Made by a program: the position numbers and the translations under genes
Shown here: one piece after another, positions 47,816 through 58,480 of the stretch
Layout of the letters: the number at the start of each line of letters is the position of its first letter
How positions within the stretch are numbered: the stretch's first letter is position 1
DNA from: Oscillospiraceae bacterium
Lineage (GTDB): Bacteria; Bacillota; Clostridia; Oscillospirales; CAG-272
NCBI GenBank assembly: GCA_015064735.1
Contig: SVRP01000002.1
Coordinates: 146,591 to 210,590 of the forward strand
Reading direction: 5' to 3'
DNA: 64,000 nt
Notes under the pieces: generated by a model
The model's input: the letters and a program-made list of their open reading frames with translations, nothing else
The model's database searches: none
Told to the model about the DNA's origin: nothing

Positions 47816-48937
47816 ATGAAAACAAAGCTTATCGAATTAAAGAATATCTGCAAGTCATATGACGGCGAGCAGATACTCTCTAACGTTGACCTCTATATAA
47901 ACGACCACGAATTTATCACACTTCTCGGTCCTTCGGGATGCGGAAAAACAACGACTCTTCGAATAATCGGTGGTTTTGAATATCCCGATGAGGGTGATGT
48001 ATTCTTTGACGGAAAGCGAATAAATGACGTGCCCGCCTATAAGAGAAACGTTAATACGGTATTCCAGAAATATGCTCTCTTCCCTCACCTTAACGTATAC
48101 GACAATATAGCCTTCGGTCTTAATATTGCAAAGGTGGACAAGGATGAGATCAAAAAGCGTGTTACCGAAATGCTGGAGCTGGTCAACCTCAAGGGATTTG
48201 AGAAAAGAAACGTTAATCTTTTGTCAGGCGGTCAGCAGCAGCGAGTTGCAATTGCAAGAGCTTTGATAAATCATCCCCGTGTTCTTTTGCTGGACGAGCC
48301 TCTCGGTGCGCTCGACCTTAAGCTTCGTAAGGATATGCAGGTTGAATTAAAAAACATTCATGCAAAAACCGGTATTACTTTTATATACGTTACTCACGAC
48401 CAGGAGGAGGCACTCTCTATGTCCGACACGGTCGTGGTTATGGCAAACGGTAAGATTCAGCAGATAGGTACGCCTACCGATATTTACAACGAACCTAAAA
48501 ACGCCTTTGTTGCAGACTTTATAGGTGAGTCGAATATCATAGACGGCGTTATGCTTGAGGATTTCAAGGTAAAGTTTGCTAAAAACACCTTTGTATGCCT
48601 CGATAAGGGATTCGCGCCCAACGAGCCTGTTGACGTTGTAATCCGTCCCGAGGACGTTGACGTCGTTCCTATAGAAAAGGGGATGCTTTCCGGTAAAATA
48701 TCCACAGTTACCTTCAAGGGAGTTCACTATGAAATAATAGTTGATATTGACGGCTTTAAGTGGATGATTCAGACTACCGACTACGTAGCTCCCGATTCCG
48801 AAATCGGCGTATATATTGAGCCCGACGCAATACATATCATGAAAAAGTCCGAGTTCTCCGGAATGTTCGGAGACTACTCATCCTTCTCCGATGAGCTTGA
48901 CAAGCTTTCTCAATTGGATGAAGAGGAGGAAGAATAA
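47816..48937 (+). CDS. potA: Spermidine/putrescine ABC transporter ATP-binding protein
   Basis: [38 protein letters not shown]; followed by potB/C/D. Confidence 0.95.
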   Translation: MKTKLIELKNICKSYDGEQILSNVDLYINDHEFITLLGPSGCGKTTTLRIIGGFEYPDEGDVFFDGKRINDVPAYKRNVNTVFQKYALFPHLNVYDNIAFGLNIAKVDKDEIKKRVTEMLELVNLKGFEKRNVNLLSGGQQQRVAIARALINHPRVLLLDEPLGALDLKLRKDMQVELKNIHAKTGITFIYVTHDQEEALSMSDTVVVMANGKIQQIGTPTDIYNEPKNAFVADFIGESNIIDGVMLEDFKVKFAKNTFVCLDKGFAPNEPVDVVIRPEDVDVVPIEKGMLSGKISTVTFKGVHYEIIVDIDGFKWMIQTTDYVAPDSEIGVYIEPDAIHIMKKSEFSGMFGDYSSFSDELDKLSQLDEEEEE

Positions 48938-48939
48938 GA

Positions 48940-49803
48940 ATGGCAAGGTTCAACGAAAAAAAGAAGAACTCTGCCGTAAAAAAAGCCGATAGCCGTTCTC
49001 TTTTTCAGAGGATGGCAGCTGCGCCACACATTGTTTGGATGGTAATGTTCATAGTGGCGCCAATGCTTTTCGTCGTTTATTTCGCATTTACCGATGATAA
49101 CGGCTTTACGTTCTCTAATATAGCTAATCTTTCAAGATATTCAAACGTATTTATTCTTTCTATAGCCTTTGCTCTCATTGCAACGGTTATCTGCCTTCTT
49201 ATAGGCTATCCTCTTGCGTACTTTATGGCAAAATCCAAGCCGAAAACCAGAAAGATTCTCCTCGTTCTCCTTATGCTCCCCATGTGGTGTAATCTGCTTA
49301 TACGTACCTATGCTCTTATGGCATTGCTTGATAACGGAGGTCTTCTGAATTCCTTCCTTCAAAAGATAGGTCTTAATACCCTTCATATAGTTGGCTCCGA
49401 CTTCGGAGTTATCCTCGGTATGGTTTACGATTTTCTTCCCTATATGGTTCTTCCCATATTCACGACCATATCCAAGATAGACAAGCGTTATACCGAAGCC
49501 GCGGCTGACCTTGGATGCAGTAGCTGGCAGACTATGACAAAGGTTATATTCCCATTATCCGTTTCGGGCGTAATTTCGGGCATCACCATGGTTTTCGTTC
49601 CCTCTATCAGCACGTTCTACATTTCGCAGAAGCTTGGCGCGGGAAAGATAGACCTTATCGGAGACACCATAGAGCGACTTTTCCAGACCCCCACCACCTA
49701 CAACGTAGGCGCGGCTATCTCCCTTGTTATGATGATCCTCATACTCATTTCCGTCGGTATTATGAACAAGTTCTCCGACGATGAAGGAGGAATTATCATA
49801 TGA
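48940..49803 (+). CDS. potB: Spermidine/putrescine ABC transporter permease
   Basis: EAAADLGCSSWQTMTKVIFPLSVSGVISG (EAA motif). Confidence 0.93.
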   Translation: MARFNEKKKNSAVKKADSRSLFQRMAAAPHIVWMVMFIVAPMLFVVYFAFTDDNGFTFSNIANLSRYSNVFILSIAFALIATVICLLIGYPLAYFMAKSKPKTRKILLVLLMLPMWCNLLIRTYALMALLDNGGLLNSFLQKIGLNTLHIVGSDFGVILGMVYDFLPYMVLPIFTTISKIDKRYTEAAADLGCSSWQTMTKVIFPLSVSGVISGITMVFVPSISTFYISQKLGAGKIDLIGDTIERLFQTPTTYNVGAAISLVMMILILISVGIMNKFSDDEGGIII

Positions 49804-50612
49804 TGAAGTTTCTTTCTAAATTTTACATGGTGATAGTTTTCGCGCTTCTCTACGCACCTATTATCGTCCTTGTTATTTTTTCATTTAATGACGGCGGAAG
49901 CCTCAGTGAATTTTCGGGATTTTCCTTCAAATGGTACGCAGAGCTTTTTGAAGATGAAACAGCGCTTAATGCCCTTAAAAATTCTCTGATTCTTGCAATT
50001 GCATCTTCTCTTTGTGCAACCGTGATTGCGACTTTTGCTGCGCTCGGTCTGCATCACATGAGAAAGAAGTATGTAAAGAATGCTATAAAATCCGTAACCA
50101 ATATCCCCATGGTCAACCCCGATATAGTTACCGGCGTTTCAATGATGCTCCTTTTCGTAGCCGTTGCGGGAATCGTAAAATCCAAAAGCTTTTTTGGATT
50201 CTGGACTATGCTTATAGCCCATACCACCTTCAATCTTCCTTACGTGCTTTTGTCTGTCTTGCCGAGATTCAATCAGCTCGACCGTTCACTTTCGGATGCT
50301 GCAATGGATTTGGGCTGTACTCCTACCAAGGCATTCTTTAAGGTTGAGCTTCCCCAGATAGTTCCCGGTATAATCTCGGGGGTTATGCTCGCGTTTACAA
50401 TGTCTCTTGACGATTTCGTCATAAGCCATTTTGTAAGCTCACCGAATTTCCAGACACTTCCCCTTTACGTTTACAACCAGACCGCACACAACGTAAAATT
50501 CAGCATGTATGCTCTCTGCGCTCTCATAATAGCAATAATACTTGCTATACTTCTCGTTGTAAACTTCACGGGCTCTGTGAACAGCAAGCGTAAGCAGCCG
50601 CAAAGGAGGTAA
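49800..50612 (+). CDS. potC: Spermidine/putrescine ABC transporter permease
   Basis: DAAMDLGCTPTKAFFKVELPQIVPGIISG; overlaps potB by 4 nt. Confidence 0.93.
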   Translation: MMKFLSKFYMVIVFALLYAPIIVLVIFSFNDGGSLSEFSGFSFKWYAELFEDETALNALKNSLILAIASSLCATVIATFAALGLHHMRKKYVKNAIKSVTNIPMVNPDIVTGVSMMLLFVAVAGIVKSKSFFGFWTMLIAHTTFNLPYVLLSVLPRFNQLDRSLSDAAMDLGCTPTKAFFKVELPQIVPGIISGVMLAFTMSLDDFVISHFVSSPNFQTLPLYVYNQTAHNVKFSMYALCALIIAIILAILLVVNFTGSVNSKRKQPQRR

Positions 50613-50616
50613 GCAA

Positions 50617-51864
50617 ATGAAAAAACTTATTTCTCTTTTGATTTGCGGGATCCTGCTATTTGCATCTGCCATTTCACTTTCTTCCTGTTCAAAGGAAAAA
50701 CAGCCCGCAGCAAAATCCGATATTAAGACCCTTTACGTTTATAACTGGGGTGAATATATGTCCGACGGCTCAGATGATTCCCTTGATGTAAACAAAGCCT
50801 TTGAGGATTGGTATTACGAAGAATACGGGGAGCATGTAAATGTGAATTACTCCACCTATTCAAGTAATGAGGATCTTTACGCAAAGATCACAAGCGGCGC
50901 TGTTGTATACGACGTTATCGTTCCCTCAGACTACATGGTTCAAAGACTTAAGGACGAAGGATATCTTGCTCCTCTCAATTACGAGAATATCCCCAACATG
51001 GAGCATATTCTTCCCGAATTCAAGGGTGATAATGCCTACTACGATAAGAACAACGTTTATTCCGTTCCCTACCTTTACGGCATGGTCGGTATTATCTATA
51101 ATACCACCATGGTTGACCCTAACGACCCCGATATAGGAAGCTGGTCCCTTATGTGGGATGAGGACTACAAGGGCAATATTCTTCAGTTCAACAACTCAAG
51201 AGACGCATTTGGAACCGCTCAGTATTATCTTGGAATAGATGTTAATACAGCAACCGAGGCTGAATGGAGACAAGCTCTTGAGCTACTCAAAAAGCAAAAG
51301 AATATAGTTCAGGGATACGTAATGGACGAGATATACAACAAAATGGAGAATGGCTCTGCCGCCATTGCTGCCTATTACGCAGGCGATTATCTCACCATGT
51401 ACGAGAATAATTCCGACCTCGAATTCTATTATCCCAAGGAGGGTACAAACTTCTACGTTGACGCAATGTGTATTCCCGCCGCATCGGAAAACAAGCTTAT
51501 TGCAGAAAGGTATATAAACTTTATGCTCTCCGAGGAGGCTGCGGTTGCAAACGCTGAGTACACCTATTACGCTTCTCCCAATGAGCTTGTTGTCAACAAC
51601 GAGGAATACATGGAATATATGTCCGAAATCAAAGAGGACGCATACGATAAGATGTACAACACCGACGGAATAAAGGCAACAGCTTATGAAAATCTTACAG
51701 AGGACAAGCTCGTAACACTCAATTCCCTTTGGGAGGAATTAAAATCCGACGTTGATATAGGAATTGGGATCTATATTTGCTGCGGAGTTATTATTCTTGG
51801 ACTTATCGTGCTCTTTGCCACCTATACGGTCAAAAAGCGCATGAAGAAAAAAATGTATGAATAA
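50617..51864 (+). CDS. potD: Spermidine/putrescine-binding lipoprotein with additional C-terminal TM segment
   Basis: Lipobox LSSC; LYVYNWGEYM; C-terminal IYICCGVIILGLIVLFATYTVKKRMKKK. Confidence 0.92.
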   Translation: MKKLISLLICGILLFASAISLSSCSKEKQPAAKSDIKTLYVYNWGEYMSDGSDDSLDVNKAFEDWYYEEYGEHVNVNYSTYSSNEDLYAKITSGAVVYDVIVPSDYMVQRLKDEGYLAPLNYENIPNMEHILPEFKGDNAYYDKNNVYSVPYLYGMVGIIYNTTMVDPNDPDIGSWSLMWDEDYKGNILQFNNSRDAFGTAQYYLGIDVNTATEAEWRQALELLKKQKNIVQGYVMDEIYNKMENGSAAIAAYYAGDYLTMYENNSDLEFYYPKEGTNFYVDAMCIPAASENKLIAERYINFMLSEEAAVANAEYTYYASPNELVVNNEEYMEYMSEIKEDAYDKMYNTDGIKATAYENLTEDKLVTLNSLWEELKSDVDIGIGIYICCGVIILGLIVLFATYTVKKRMKKKMYE

Positions 51865-51868
51865 CTAA

Positions 51869-51910
51869 ACACAAAAGTGGCTGAGTTAAAAACTCAGCCA
51901 CTTTTTGTGT
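51869..51910. terminator. Bidirectional terminator
   Basis: ACACAAAAGTGGCTGAGTT...AACTCAGCCACTTTTTGTGT. Confidence 0.85.
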
Positions 51911-51914
51911 TTTT

Positions 51915-53537
51915 CTAATATTGCATTGCCTCGTATAACATATTAAATGCCCTTACAGCATCGATAGCAGGCTGTCGGTCCTCTGCCCATATCTCTGCTA
52001 TTGTTTGATTGTTAGCAATAGCATTATGTAAAATATTAGGTAGTCCTTCTAACACGGTAGAATATACCGTAGCTTTATTAAAGGTTATGCCGTCCAATAT
52101 GATATCAATCATTTTAACGTTATCCGAATCGCTAATATACTCTCCGCAAATAAGCATCTCCGAATAGAATGCACGAACGTTACTGTTCGTCTTATAGCAC
52201 ATAAGTTCAAGAGTTGCGCAAGCTGCATCCACACGGTCCTTCTGATAATTCAATACTGACATAGTATTATATGAATCGATGGGGGTTGTATTATACTCTT
52301 TCTGTTCGGAATCATATTTTGGAAGCGGAAGAATCGCAAAATCAAACCCGCACTTACGCAGTTCACGGTTGGAGGATTCGTTACGGTATAGAACATCAAT
52401 ATCAAACAGTCCTTTGCCACCTAAAAAGGTTTTGTCAAAGCTATTAGCTACGTCTGTGAGATAAACACCGTCAAGGTCATAAAGAGCTTTCAGCTTTGCT
52501 GCAGCAGCCTCAAGCTTTACGTTACCGTCTATGACAACGGTATGAAGGTCATCATCAGCCGTTAACAATTCGATATCCCATGCAGAGAGGAAGGTATCCG
52601 CTGACTCCGCACCATTCACAGATGCCAACGGCACTATATCGCCGACATCAACAGAAGAAGTTTCGTTTACATCGATATACTCGAAATCGTTGATAATACG
52701 GTACATATAGTCGTATGTCCACTCTCCATCGTGTACTGCACTGTAAAGAAGGTGAGGTGCTATGCCGTTCTTTGATGCAAGATCCATATTGGTGAATACC
52801 GCAACGGACTTATCGTAAACGCTGAGATTAAGTTCACCGACTATGTAGTAGAGCTGATCGTAAGCGGCAGCCGACTTGACGTAACTCTGATTCCAATAGC
52901 GATTGGAAATATTCAAATGACGATTGTATTGTCCATCAAGAAGGTTTACATAGTATCCGCGAATCTCCGGGACAATAGAATATTTTGCATACGCACAAAT
53001 AACGTCTGCATTTCGTGCAGAGCCTGCCTGGTAATTCTGTACAACATAGGCTTGTATATCCGCTGCCATCCACATAGAGCTTTCCTGAATTACTTTGATC
53101 TTTACATTGAGCTCTTTTTCCGTCTGCTTATTTCTCAGATACACTTTCATGTCAAGCGGACTGGCAGGAGATACAACTCCGAATTCTCGAGCATAACGGG
53201 TCTCAGGGCGACAGGCGATGCCGACCGTGATACCCTGAAAATCCAGATCGGGTTCCGCCGGATAAACACAAGTTATATCATCGGTAGTAACATAGTCTGC
53301 GGTCGTGCTGCTTGTGCTGTTTGGAATCGGTGCGCTGCTCGGATAATCCGTTGTTAAATCAGAGCTGTCCGGAGGGGTCGTGCTATCGGGATTTTGAGAG
53401 CTTTCTAAATAATCATAGCTCTCATCGGCAGTTGTATGCGTGATAACCACGGCATTTTGACCAAAAAAGCACGACGTAATCGAAAGCACCGATATGCACG
53501 TTAGAATTGCCAAAAAGATAGATAACAGTCTCTTCAT
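51915..53537 (-). CDS. Extracellular solute-binding lipoprotein-like protein (orphan)
   Basis: Signal/lipobox ISITSC, Ser/Thr/Pro linker, SBP type 1-like C-terminal region. Confidence 0.7.
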   Translation of the reverse strand: MKRLLSIFLAILTCISVLSITSCFFGQNAVVITHTTADESYDYLESSQNPDSTTPPDSSDLTTDYPSSAPIPNSTSSTTADYVTTDDITCVYPAEPDLDFQGITVGIACRPETRYAREFGVVSPASPLDMKVYLRNKQTEKELNVKIKVIQESSMWMAADIQAYVVQNYQAGSARNADVICAYAKYSIVPEIRGYYVNLLDGQYNRHLNISNRYWNQSYVKSAAAYDQLYYIVGELNLSVYDKSVAVFTNMDLASKNGIAPHLLYSAVHDGEWTYDYMYRIINDFEYIDVNETSSVDVGDIVPLASVNGAESADTFLSAWDIELLTADDDLHTVVIDGNVKLEAAAAKLKALYDLDGVYLTDVANSFDKTFLGGKGLFDIDVLYRNESSNRELRKCGFDFAILPLPKYDSEQKEYNTTPIDSYNTMSVLNYQKDRVDAACATLELMCYKTNSNVRAFYSEMLICGEYISDSDNVKMIDIILDGITFNKATVYSTVLEGLPNILHNAIANNQTIAEIWAEDRQPAIDAVRAFNMLYEAMQY

Positions 53538-53665
53538 TATACTTTCTCCTTTCGAAATATTGATTTACAGGAGCATACGCAAAATACAGAGCGCACGTAG
53601 GATATGCGCGTTTTTCACAATTTAATTATATCATTTCTTATTTTATTTGTCAAGTATGATAATAA

Positions 53666-54334
53666 TTAATATTTTCCCTCGGATTTTTCACTTTTCATTA
53701 TTGCCACGAGACGGCTTGTTCCCAAGCGGTCTGCTCCAAGCTCGATAAACTTTTGCGCGTCGTCAAAGCTCTTAATGCCACCCGCCGCCTTTATTTTCAC
53801 TCCGCCTTTTACGTGCTTTGCAAAGAGCGCAATATCCTCAAAGGTTGCTCCACCCTTGGAAAATCCTGTCGACGTTTTGATATAATCGGCACCCGATTCG
53901 CTTACAATTCGGCACATCTCAATTTTTTCTTCGTCGCTGAGCAAGCAAGTCTCGATGATAACTTTTAATACATGCTCACCGCATACGCTCTTTATTGCCT
54001 TTATTTCTTCCAAAACGTCGGCGTATCTTTTATCTCGAAGCATTCCGATATTTATAACCATATCTATTTCGTCCGCTCCGTCCTTTATTGCGGTTTCAGT
54101 CTCGAAGCATTTTACAGCCGTTGTATTATAGCCGTTTGGAAATCCTATAACGGTACAAACGGCAACCTTTCCGTCAAGATACTCACTTGCAGTCTTTACG
54201 TAAGCGGGAGGGATACACACCGATGCAGTCTCATATTTAATTGCGTCATCGCATATTACCTTGATCTCGTCCCACGTTGCGCTCTGGGAAAGAAGCGTAT
54301 GGTCTACCTTATTTAATATCTGCTTTACGTCCAT
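53666..54334 (-). CDS. deoC: Deoxyribose-phosphate aldolase
   Basis: [39 protein letters not shown]. Confidence 0.97.
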   Translation of the reverse strand: MDVKQILNKVDHTLLSQSATWDEIKVICDDAIKYETASVCIPPAYVKTASEYLDGKVAVCTVIGFPNGYNTTAVKCFETETAIKDGADEIDMVINIGMLRDKRYADVLEEIKAIKSVCGEHVLKVIIETCLLSDEEKIEMCRIVSESGADYIKTSTGFSKGGATFEDIALFAKHVKGGVKIKAAGGIKSFDDAQKFIELGADRLGTSRLVAIMKSEKSEGKY

Positions 54335-54347
54335 ATCTTTTCCTTTC

Positions 54348-56447
54348 TTATTTATCAAATTCAAACACGCATTTATCGCCGTCTAATTTTAGGTACGCAT
54401 CAAATGCTTTACCGTTTTTCGAAACAAATCCACTTAATTTTTCGGTCCGTCGGTTTTCAAGCAGCTGCTTCGCGACACCAACGGGAATAACTCTTCCGCA
54501 AATAAACATTCCTATCTGGAGCTTACATCCGTTTTTATATCCGCTGCATCCGTATGCGAATTTATATCTTACGATATTTTCACCGCATACGGGACATTTT
54601 CCTATCAGGTCGCCGAAAAAACCAATATCCTTATTGGGGTCTGCTCCTTCTCCAGAATTACCGAAGTACCGTTTGACTTCTTCTATTGCGATACTTATAC
54701 TTTCTTCTATCTGAAGCTCGCCTCTGTATACCTTTTTCAGCGCACGACCCATATCTGACGTTTTATACTTATCCATTACGATGTTCATACGCTCGAGGGA
54801 TTCTATAAGGTAGATCCCGCCGGGCAGAATGGTATAAACGTCTTTTTTTAGCTGAATGTATCCGCTACTTCTTGCATTATCAATAATTCCCGTCCTTGTT
54901 GCTTCTGTGCCAAGCTCCACACCCTCAAACATTGCGCGGTACTCCTCAGCATCGTCAGCTCCCATAGAATCATCAACGGCAGCCTTTTCCTCTCTGAAGG
55001 GATTTTTCAGATAGTTATTAAGCGTTTCAATGGTATAATGCTTCGGGGGCGTAGTCTCCTTTTCCGTGGGAGTAAAGTTTATATTTACCTTATCTCCCTT
55101 TTCGAGTCTTGGCAATATCTTATCCTTTTGTGTGCTGTCGTCATATTTCATCCATCCTCTTTCACGGATAGAAAGACCTTTGAGCACGAAGTCCTCATAA
55201 TCTCCCACACCAATAGTTATCTCTACCCTTTCCGCAATACAGTCCTCTGCGCAGAATACTGCCACAAAGCGTCTGAACACCGTGGAATAGACCTGCATTT
55301 CCTTTTCGCTGAGCTTACTTTTATCAGGTATCTTATACGTGGGAGTAATAGCCGAGTGAGATTCGATTTTACTGTCATCAAATATAGTTTTTTTATCCTT
55401 GAATACAACAGGATAGCCAATCTTTGCGCAGTTTCCGAGTATAGTCTTTATTCTTCCCTTTTCCGCCGTGGCAAGATATTCGGTATCTGTTCTCGGATAT
55501 GTAAGATAACCCGACTCATAAAGCTTTTGCACTATGGACAGGCTCTCCGCCATAGACATTTTATATTTCTTACCGAGGGCATTCTGAAGCTTTGATAATG
55601 AATAAAGCTTTCCGGGAGAAAGCACGTCCTTTTTTCTCTTTACCGACTTTACTATCGCCTCGCTTGCGTTATATTCATCGCAGGTCTTTTGAGCCTTTGA
55701 ATATTCGTCTTTATTAAATTTCTTTTTGCTTTGAAGCTCTACTACCTCGTCGCCTGTTTTTTCCTTGCTTACAATAGAATAATATTTTTCGGGTACAAAG
55801 TTCCTTATTGCCATATCGCGCTCGTAAATAGCCTTTACAATAGGCACGATAACACGCCCTACGCGCAAAAGGGTTCCCGAGCGAAGTGTTGCGTATCTTG
55901 TCAGATTTACTCCGTACAGCCAATCTATATAGGTTCTCGCATATCCCTCGCTGGCAAGATTATCGTATTCGGCATCGTCCTTCATGTCGTTAAATGCCGC
56001 TCTTACTGTCTCGGGAGTCTGATCGGGCAACCACAGTCTTTTGATCGATTTGGGAGCTTTTAATGCTTTTTCGATACATGTTCTAACTATAATCTCTCCC
56101 TCGCGGTCTGCGTCTCCTGCATTTACGATAGTATCAACGTCCTCACGGTTGCAAAGATATTCAATAGTCTTAAACTGCTTGATAACTCCACCATCAACCT
56201 TTTTATCCTGCCCCTTTCTCAACTCATACTCGAATTTTTCAGGGAAGCAAGGCAGATTGTCCATAGTCCACCGACCGCTTTCGCTCGGAGAATAGTGTTC
56301 AATATCCGCAAGTGAAAAAAGGTGGCCAAATGCCCACGTGATTATTTTATCTTCATTTTCAAGATATCCGTCTTTACGCTGAAAATTGCCAAGTCCTGCG
56401 GCAATGTTTCTGCCAAGGCTTGGCTTCTCAGCAATTATTAAAATCAT
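54348..56447 (-). CDS. topB: DNA topoisomerase III
   Basis: [23 protein letters not shown], catalytic [14 protein letters not shown]-terminal Cys zinc motif. Confidence 0.94.
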   Translation of the reverse strand: MILIIAEKPSLGRNIAAGLGNFQRKDGYLENEDKIITWAFGHLFSLADIEHYSPSESGRWTMDNLPCFPEKFEYELRKGQDKKVDGGVIKQFKTIEYLCNREDVDTIVNAGDADREGEIIVRTCIEKALKAPKSIKRLWLPDQTPETVRAAFNDMKDDAEYDNLASEGYARTYIDWLYGVNLTRYATLRSGTLLRVGRVIVPIVKAIYERDMAIRNFVPEKYYSIVSKEKTGDEVVELQSKKKFNKDEYSKAQKTCDEYNASEAIVKSVKRKKDVLSPGKLYSLSKLQNALGKKYKMSMAESLSIVQKLYESGYLTYPRTDTEYLATAEKGRIKTILGNCAKIGYPVVFKDKKTIFDDSKIESHSAITPTYKIPDKSKLSEKEMQVYSTVFRRFVAVFCAEDCIAERVEITIGVGDYEDFVLKGLSIRERGWMKYDDSTQKDKILPRLEKGDKVNINFTPTEKETTPPKHYTIETLNNYLKNPFREEKAAVDDSMGADDAEEYRAMFEGVELGTEATRTGIIDNARSSGYIQLKKDVYTILPGGIYLIESLERMNIVMDKYKTSDMGRALKKVYRGELQIEESISIAIEEVKRYFGNSGEGADPNKDIGFFGDLIGKCPVCGENIVRYKFAYGCSGYKNGCKLQIGMFICGRVIPVGVAKQLLENRRTEKLSGFVSKNGKAFDAYLKLDGDKCVFEFDK

Positions 56448-56470
56448 TCGCTTTTCTCCAAATTATTTTA

Positions 56471-56503
56471 ATAAAGCCTTAGGCTTTTGACCTAAGGCTT
56501 TAT
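56471..56503 (-). terminator. Terminator between the P-loop gene and topB
   Basis: ATAAAGCCTTAGG...CCTAAGGCTTTAT. Confidence 0.75.
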
Positions 56504-56513
56504 ATGTTCTCAA

Positions 56514-56921
56514 TTAAAGGTACTTCTTAACTGTCTCCGACGCTTCTTCCACAGGGATAGAAGATGTCATAACTACATTTACGTCGATTTTTGCTATGAG
56601 AGCGTTAACCTCTTCAATGAACTTATCGAATGCGGTATAGTCGTTCTCACAAATCTTCAATGCAGAATCTATAAACAGATCGGTTACGTCGTGGTTGCTT
56701 GCAAGAATACCTGCAACGAATCCAAACAACGACTGTGCGTCGGAAATATAATACTGTTTTGTATCGATCAATCTTGCCTGATGCTTTACATCATAGGTAA
56801 GCTTATCACCCTTTTCAATACATACCACGTTGCCCTTAGAATTCTCAACTGCTGTGTTTACCAAATTGATAAGAGCTTTGGTTTTTCCTGTTCCTTTAAC
56901 GCCGATAATTAACTTTAACAT
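56514..56921 (-). CDS. Small P-loop NTPase-like protein (135 aa)
   Basis: MLKLIIGVKGTGKTKALINL Walker A. Confidence 0.7.
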   Translation of the reverse strand: MLKLIIGVKGTGKTKALINLVNTAVENSKGNVVCIEKGDKLTYDVKHQARLIDTKQYYISDAQSLFGFVAGILASNHDVTDLFIDSALKICENDYTAFDKFIEEVNALIAKIDVNVVMTSSIPVEEASETVKKYL

Positions 56922-57036
56922 TCCGGACCTCCGAATAATTTATTGAGCTTCCATGCTCAATAATATAATATCACATAATTAATAAAATTTCAAGAGGATT
57001 TTTGAAATTTTTGTGATATTTTTCTAAAAAATTCCA

Positions 57037-58377
57037 TTACTTGAGTCTTGCCTCAAGCTCCTTCTTCTGATCTTCATACCCGGGCTTTCCGAGAAGCGCG
57101 AACATGTTCTTTTTGTACGCCTCAACTCCGGGCTGGTTGAAGGGATTTACTCCGAGAACGTATCCCGAAACGCCGCATGCAAATTCAAAGAAGTAAAGGA
57201 GATATCCAAGACAGTACTCGTTCTTGTCCTCTACCTCGATAAGTATATTGGGAGCGCCGCCGTCTATGTGAGCAAGGATAGTTCCCTTCATAGCAGTCTT
57301 GTTTATGTCGTTAAGGTCTGTTCCCGCAAGGAAATTAAGACCGTCTACATTTGCTTCATCATAAGGAACCGCAAGCTTACTGTCAGCATTCTTTATCGAA
57401 ACTATAGTCTCGAACACGCTACGGCTTCCGTCCTGAATAAACTGACCGAGAGAGTGAAGGTCGGTAGAGAAAATTACGGATGCAGGGAACAATCCCTTAA
57501 GGTCCTTTCCTTCGCTCTCGCCGTAAAGCTGCTTCCACCACTCATTGAACATGGTTGCGTAGTTCTCGTAGTTTACAAGTATCTCGGTAGCCTTACCCTG
57601 TCTGTAAAGAACGTTACGGAGAGCGGCATACTTCAAGCACTCGTTTTCCTCAACGTCTGCAATCTTGGTATATCTTGCAGCAGCATCGGATGCGCCCTTC
57701 ATAAGAGCATCTATATCAACACCCGAAACAGCAATGGGAAGAAGTCCTACTGCCGTAAGGACCGAGAAACGTCCACCAACGTCATCCGGTACAACAAAGG
57801 TCTCATATCCCGCCTCGTCAGAGAACTTTTTGAGCGTTCCCTTTGCCTTGTCGGTTGTTACGAAGATTCTCTCTCTTGCGCCTTCCTTGCCGTATTTCTT
57901 TTCAAGAAGATCTCGGAACACACGGAAAGCGACGGCAGGCTCGGTTGTGGTTCCCGATTTAGATATTACGTTTATGCAAACATCCTTACCCTCACAAAGA
58001 GCCAAAAGCTCGTTGAGGGACTGCGCGCTTATATTACATCCCGAGAAATAAACGTCGGGGGTGTCCTTCTTAAGATTATTGTAAAGAGGAGACTTCAAAA
58101 ATTCTATAACAGCTCTTGCTCCAAGATAAGATCCGCCTATACCGATTGCGATAAAAATATCGCAGGACTTCTTTATCTTTTCCGCAGCCTTCTTGATTCT
58201 TGCAAATTCTTCCTTATCGTAATCGTCGGGAAGAGTTATCCAGCCGAGAAAATCGCTTCCCTCGCCGTTTCCTGCAAGCAAGCTCTTCTGTGCAGCAAGA
58301 ACCTCAGGGGTAATCGCAGCCATTTCAGCATCGCTTACAAAGGGCTTTACGTACGCGTCTGTTAATTTAAGTGTCAT
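57037..58377 (-). CDS. pgi: Glucose-6-phosphate isomerase
   Basis: [42 protein letters not shown]; start adjusted to 58377. Confidence 0.97.
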   Translation of the reverse strand: MTLKLTDAYVKPFVSDAEMAAITPEVLAAQKSLLAGNGEGSDFLGWITLPDDYDKEEFARIKKAAEKIKKSCDIFIAIGIGGSYLGARAVIEFLKSPLYNNLKKDTPDVYFSGCNISAQSLNELLALCEGKDVCINVISKSGTTTEPAVAFRVFRDLLEKKYGKEGARERIFVTTDKAKGTLKKFSDEAGYETFVVPDDVGGRFSVLTAVGLLPIAVSGVDIDALMKGASDAAARYTKIADVEENECLKYAALRNVLYRQGKATEILVNYENYATMFNEWWKQLYGESEGKDLKGLFPASVIFSTDLHSLGQFIQDGSRSVFETIVSIKNADSKLAVPYDEANVDGLNFLAGTDLNDINKTAMKGTILAHIDGGAPNILIEVEDKNEYCLGYLLYFFEFACGVSGYVLGVNPFNQPGVEAYKKNMFALLGKPGYEDQKKELEARLK

Positions 58378-58480
58378 GTTTATACCTCCGCATAATAAAT
58401 AATATATCTTTAGAATTATATTATATATTATATTAAAAAGCAAATTTAAAACAATTTGTTACTTTTTTTGGTATATGTTG

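Noticed and set aside
57268-58365. 365-aa ORF on the plus strand antisense to pgi
   Set aside because: It lies within the strongly supported pgi gene on the opposite strand; the translation is Cys/Ser/Arg/Tyr-rich and patternless, as expected for antisense frames.
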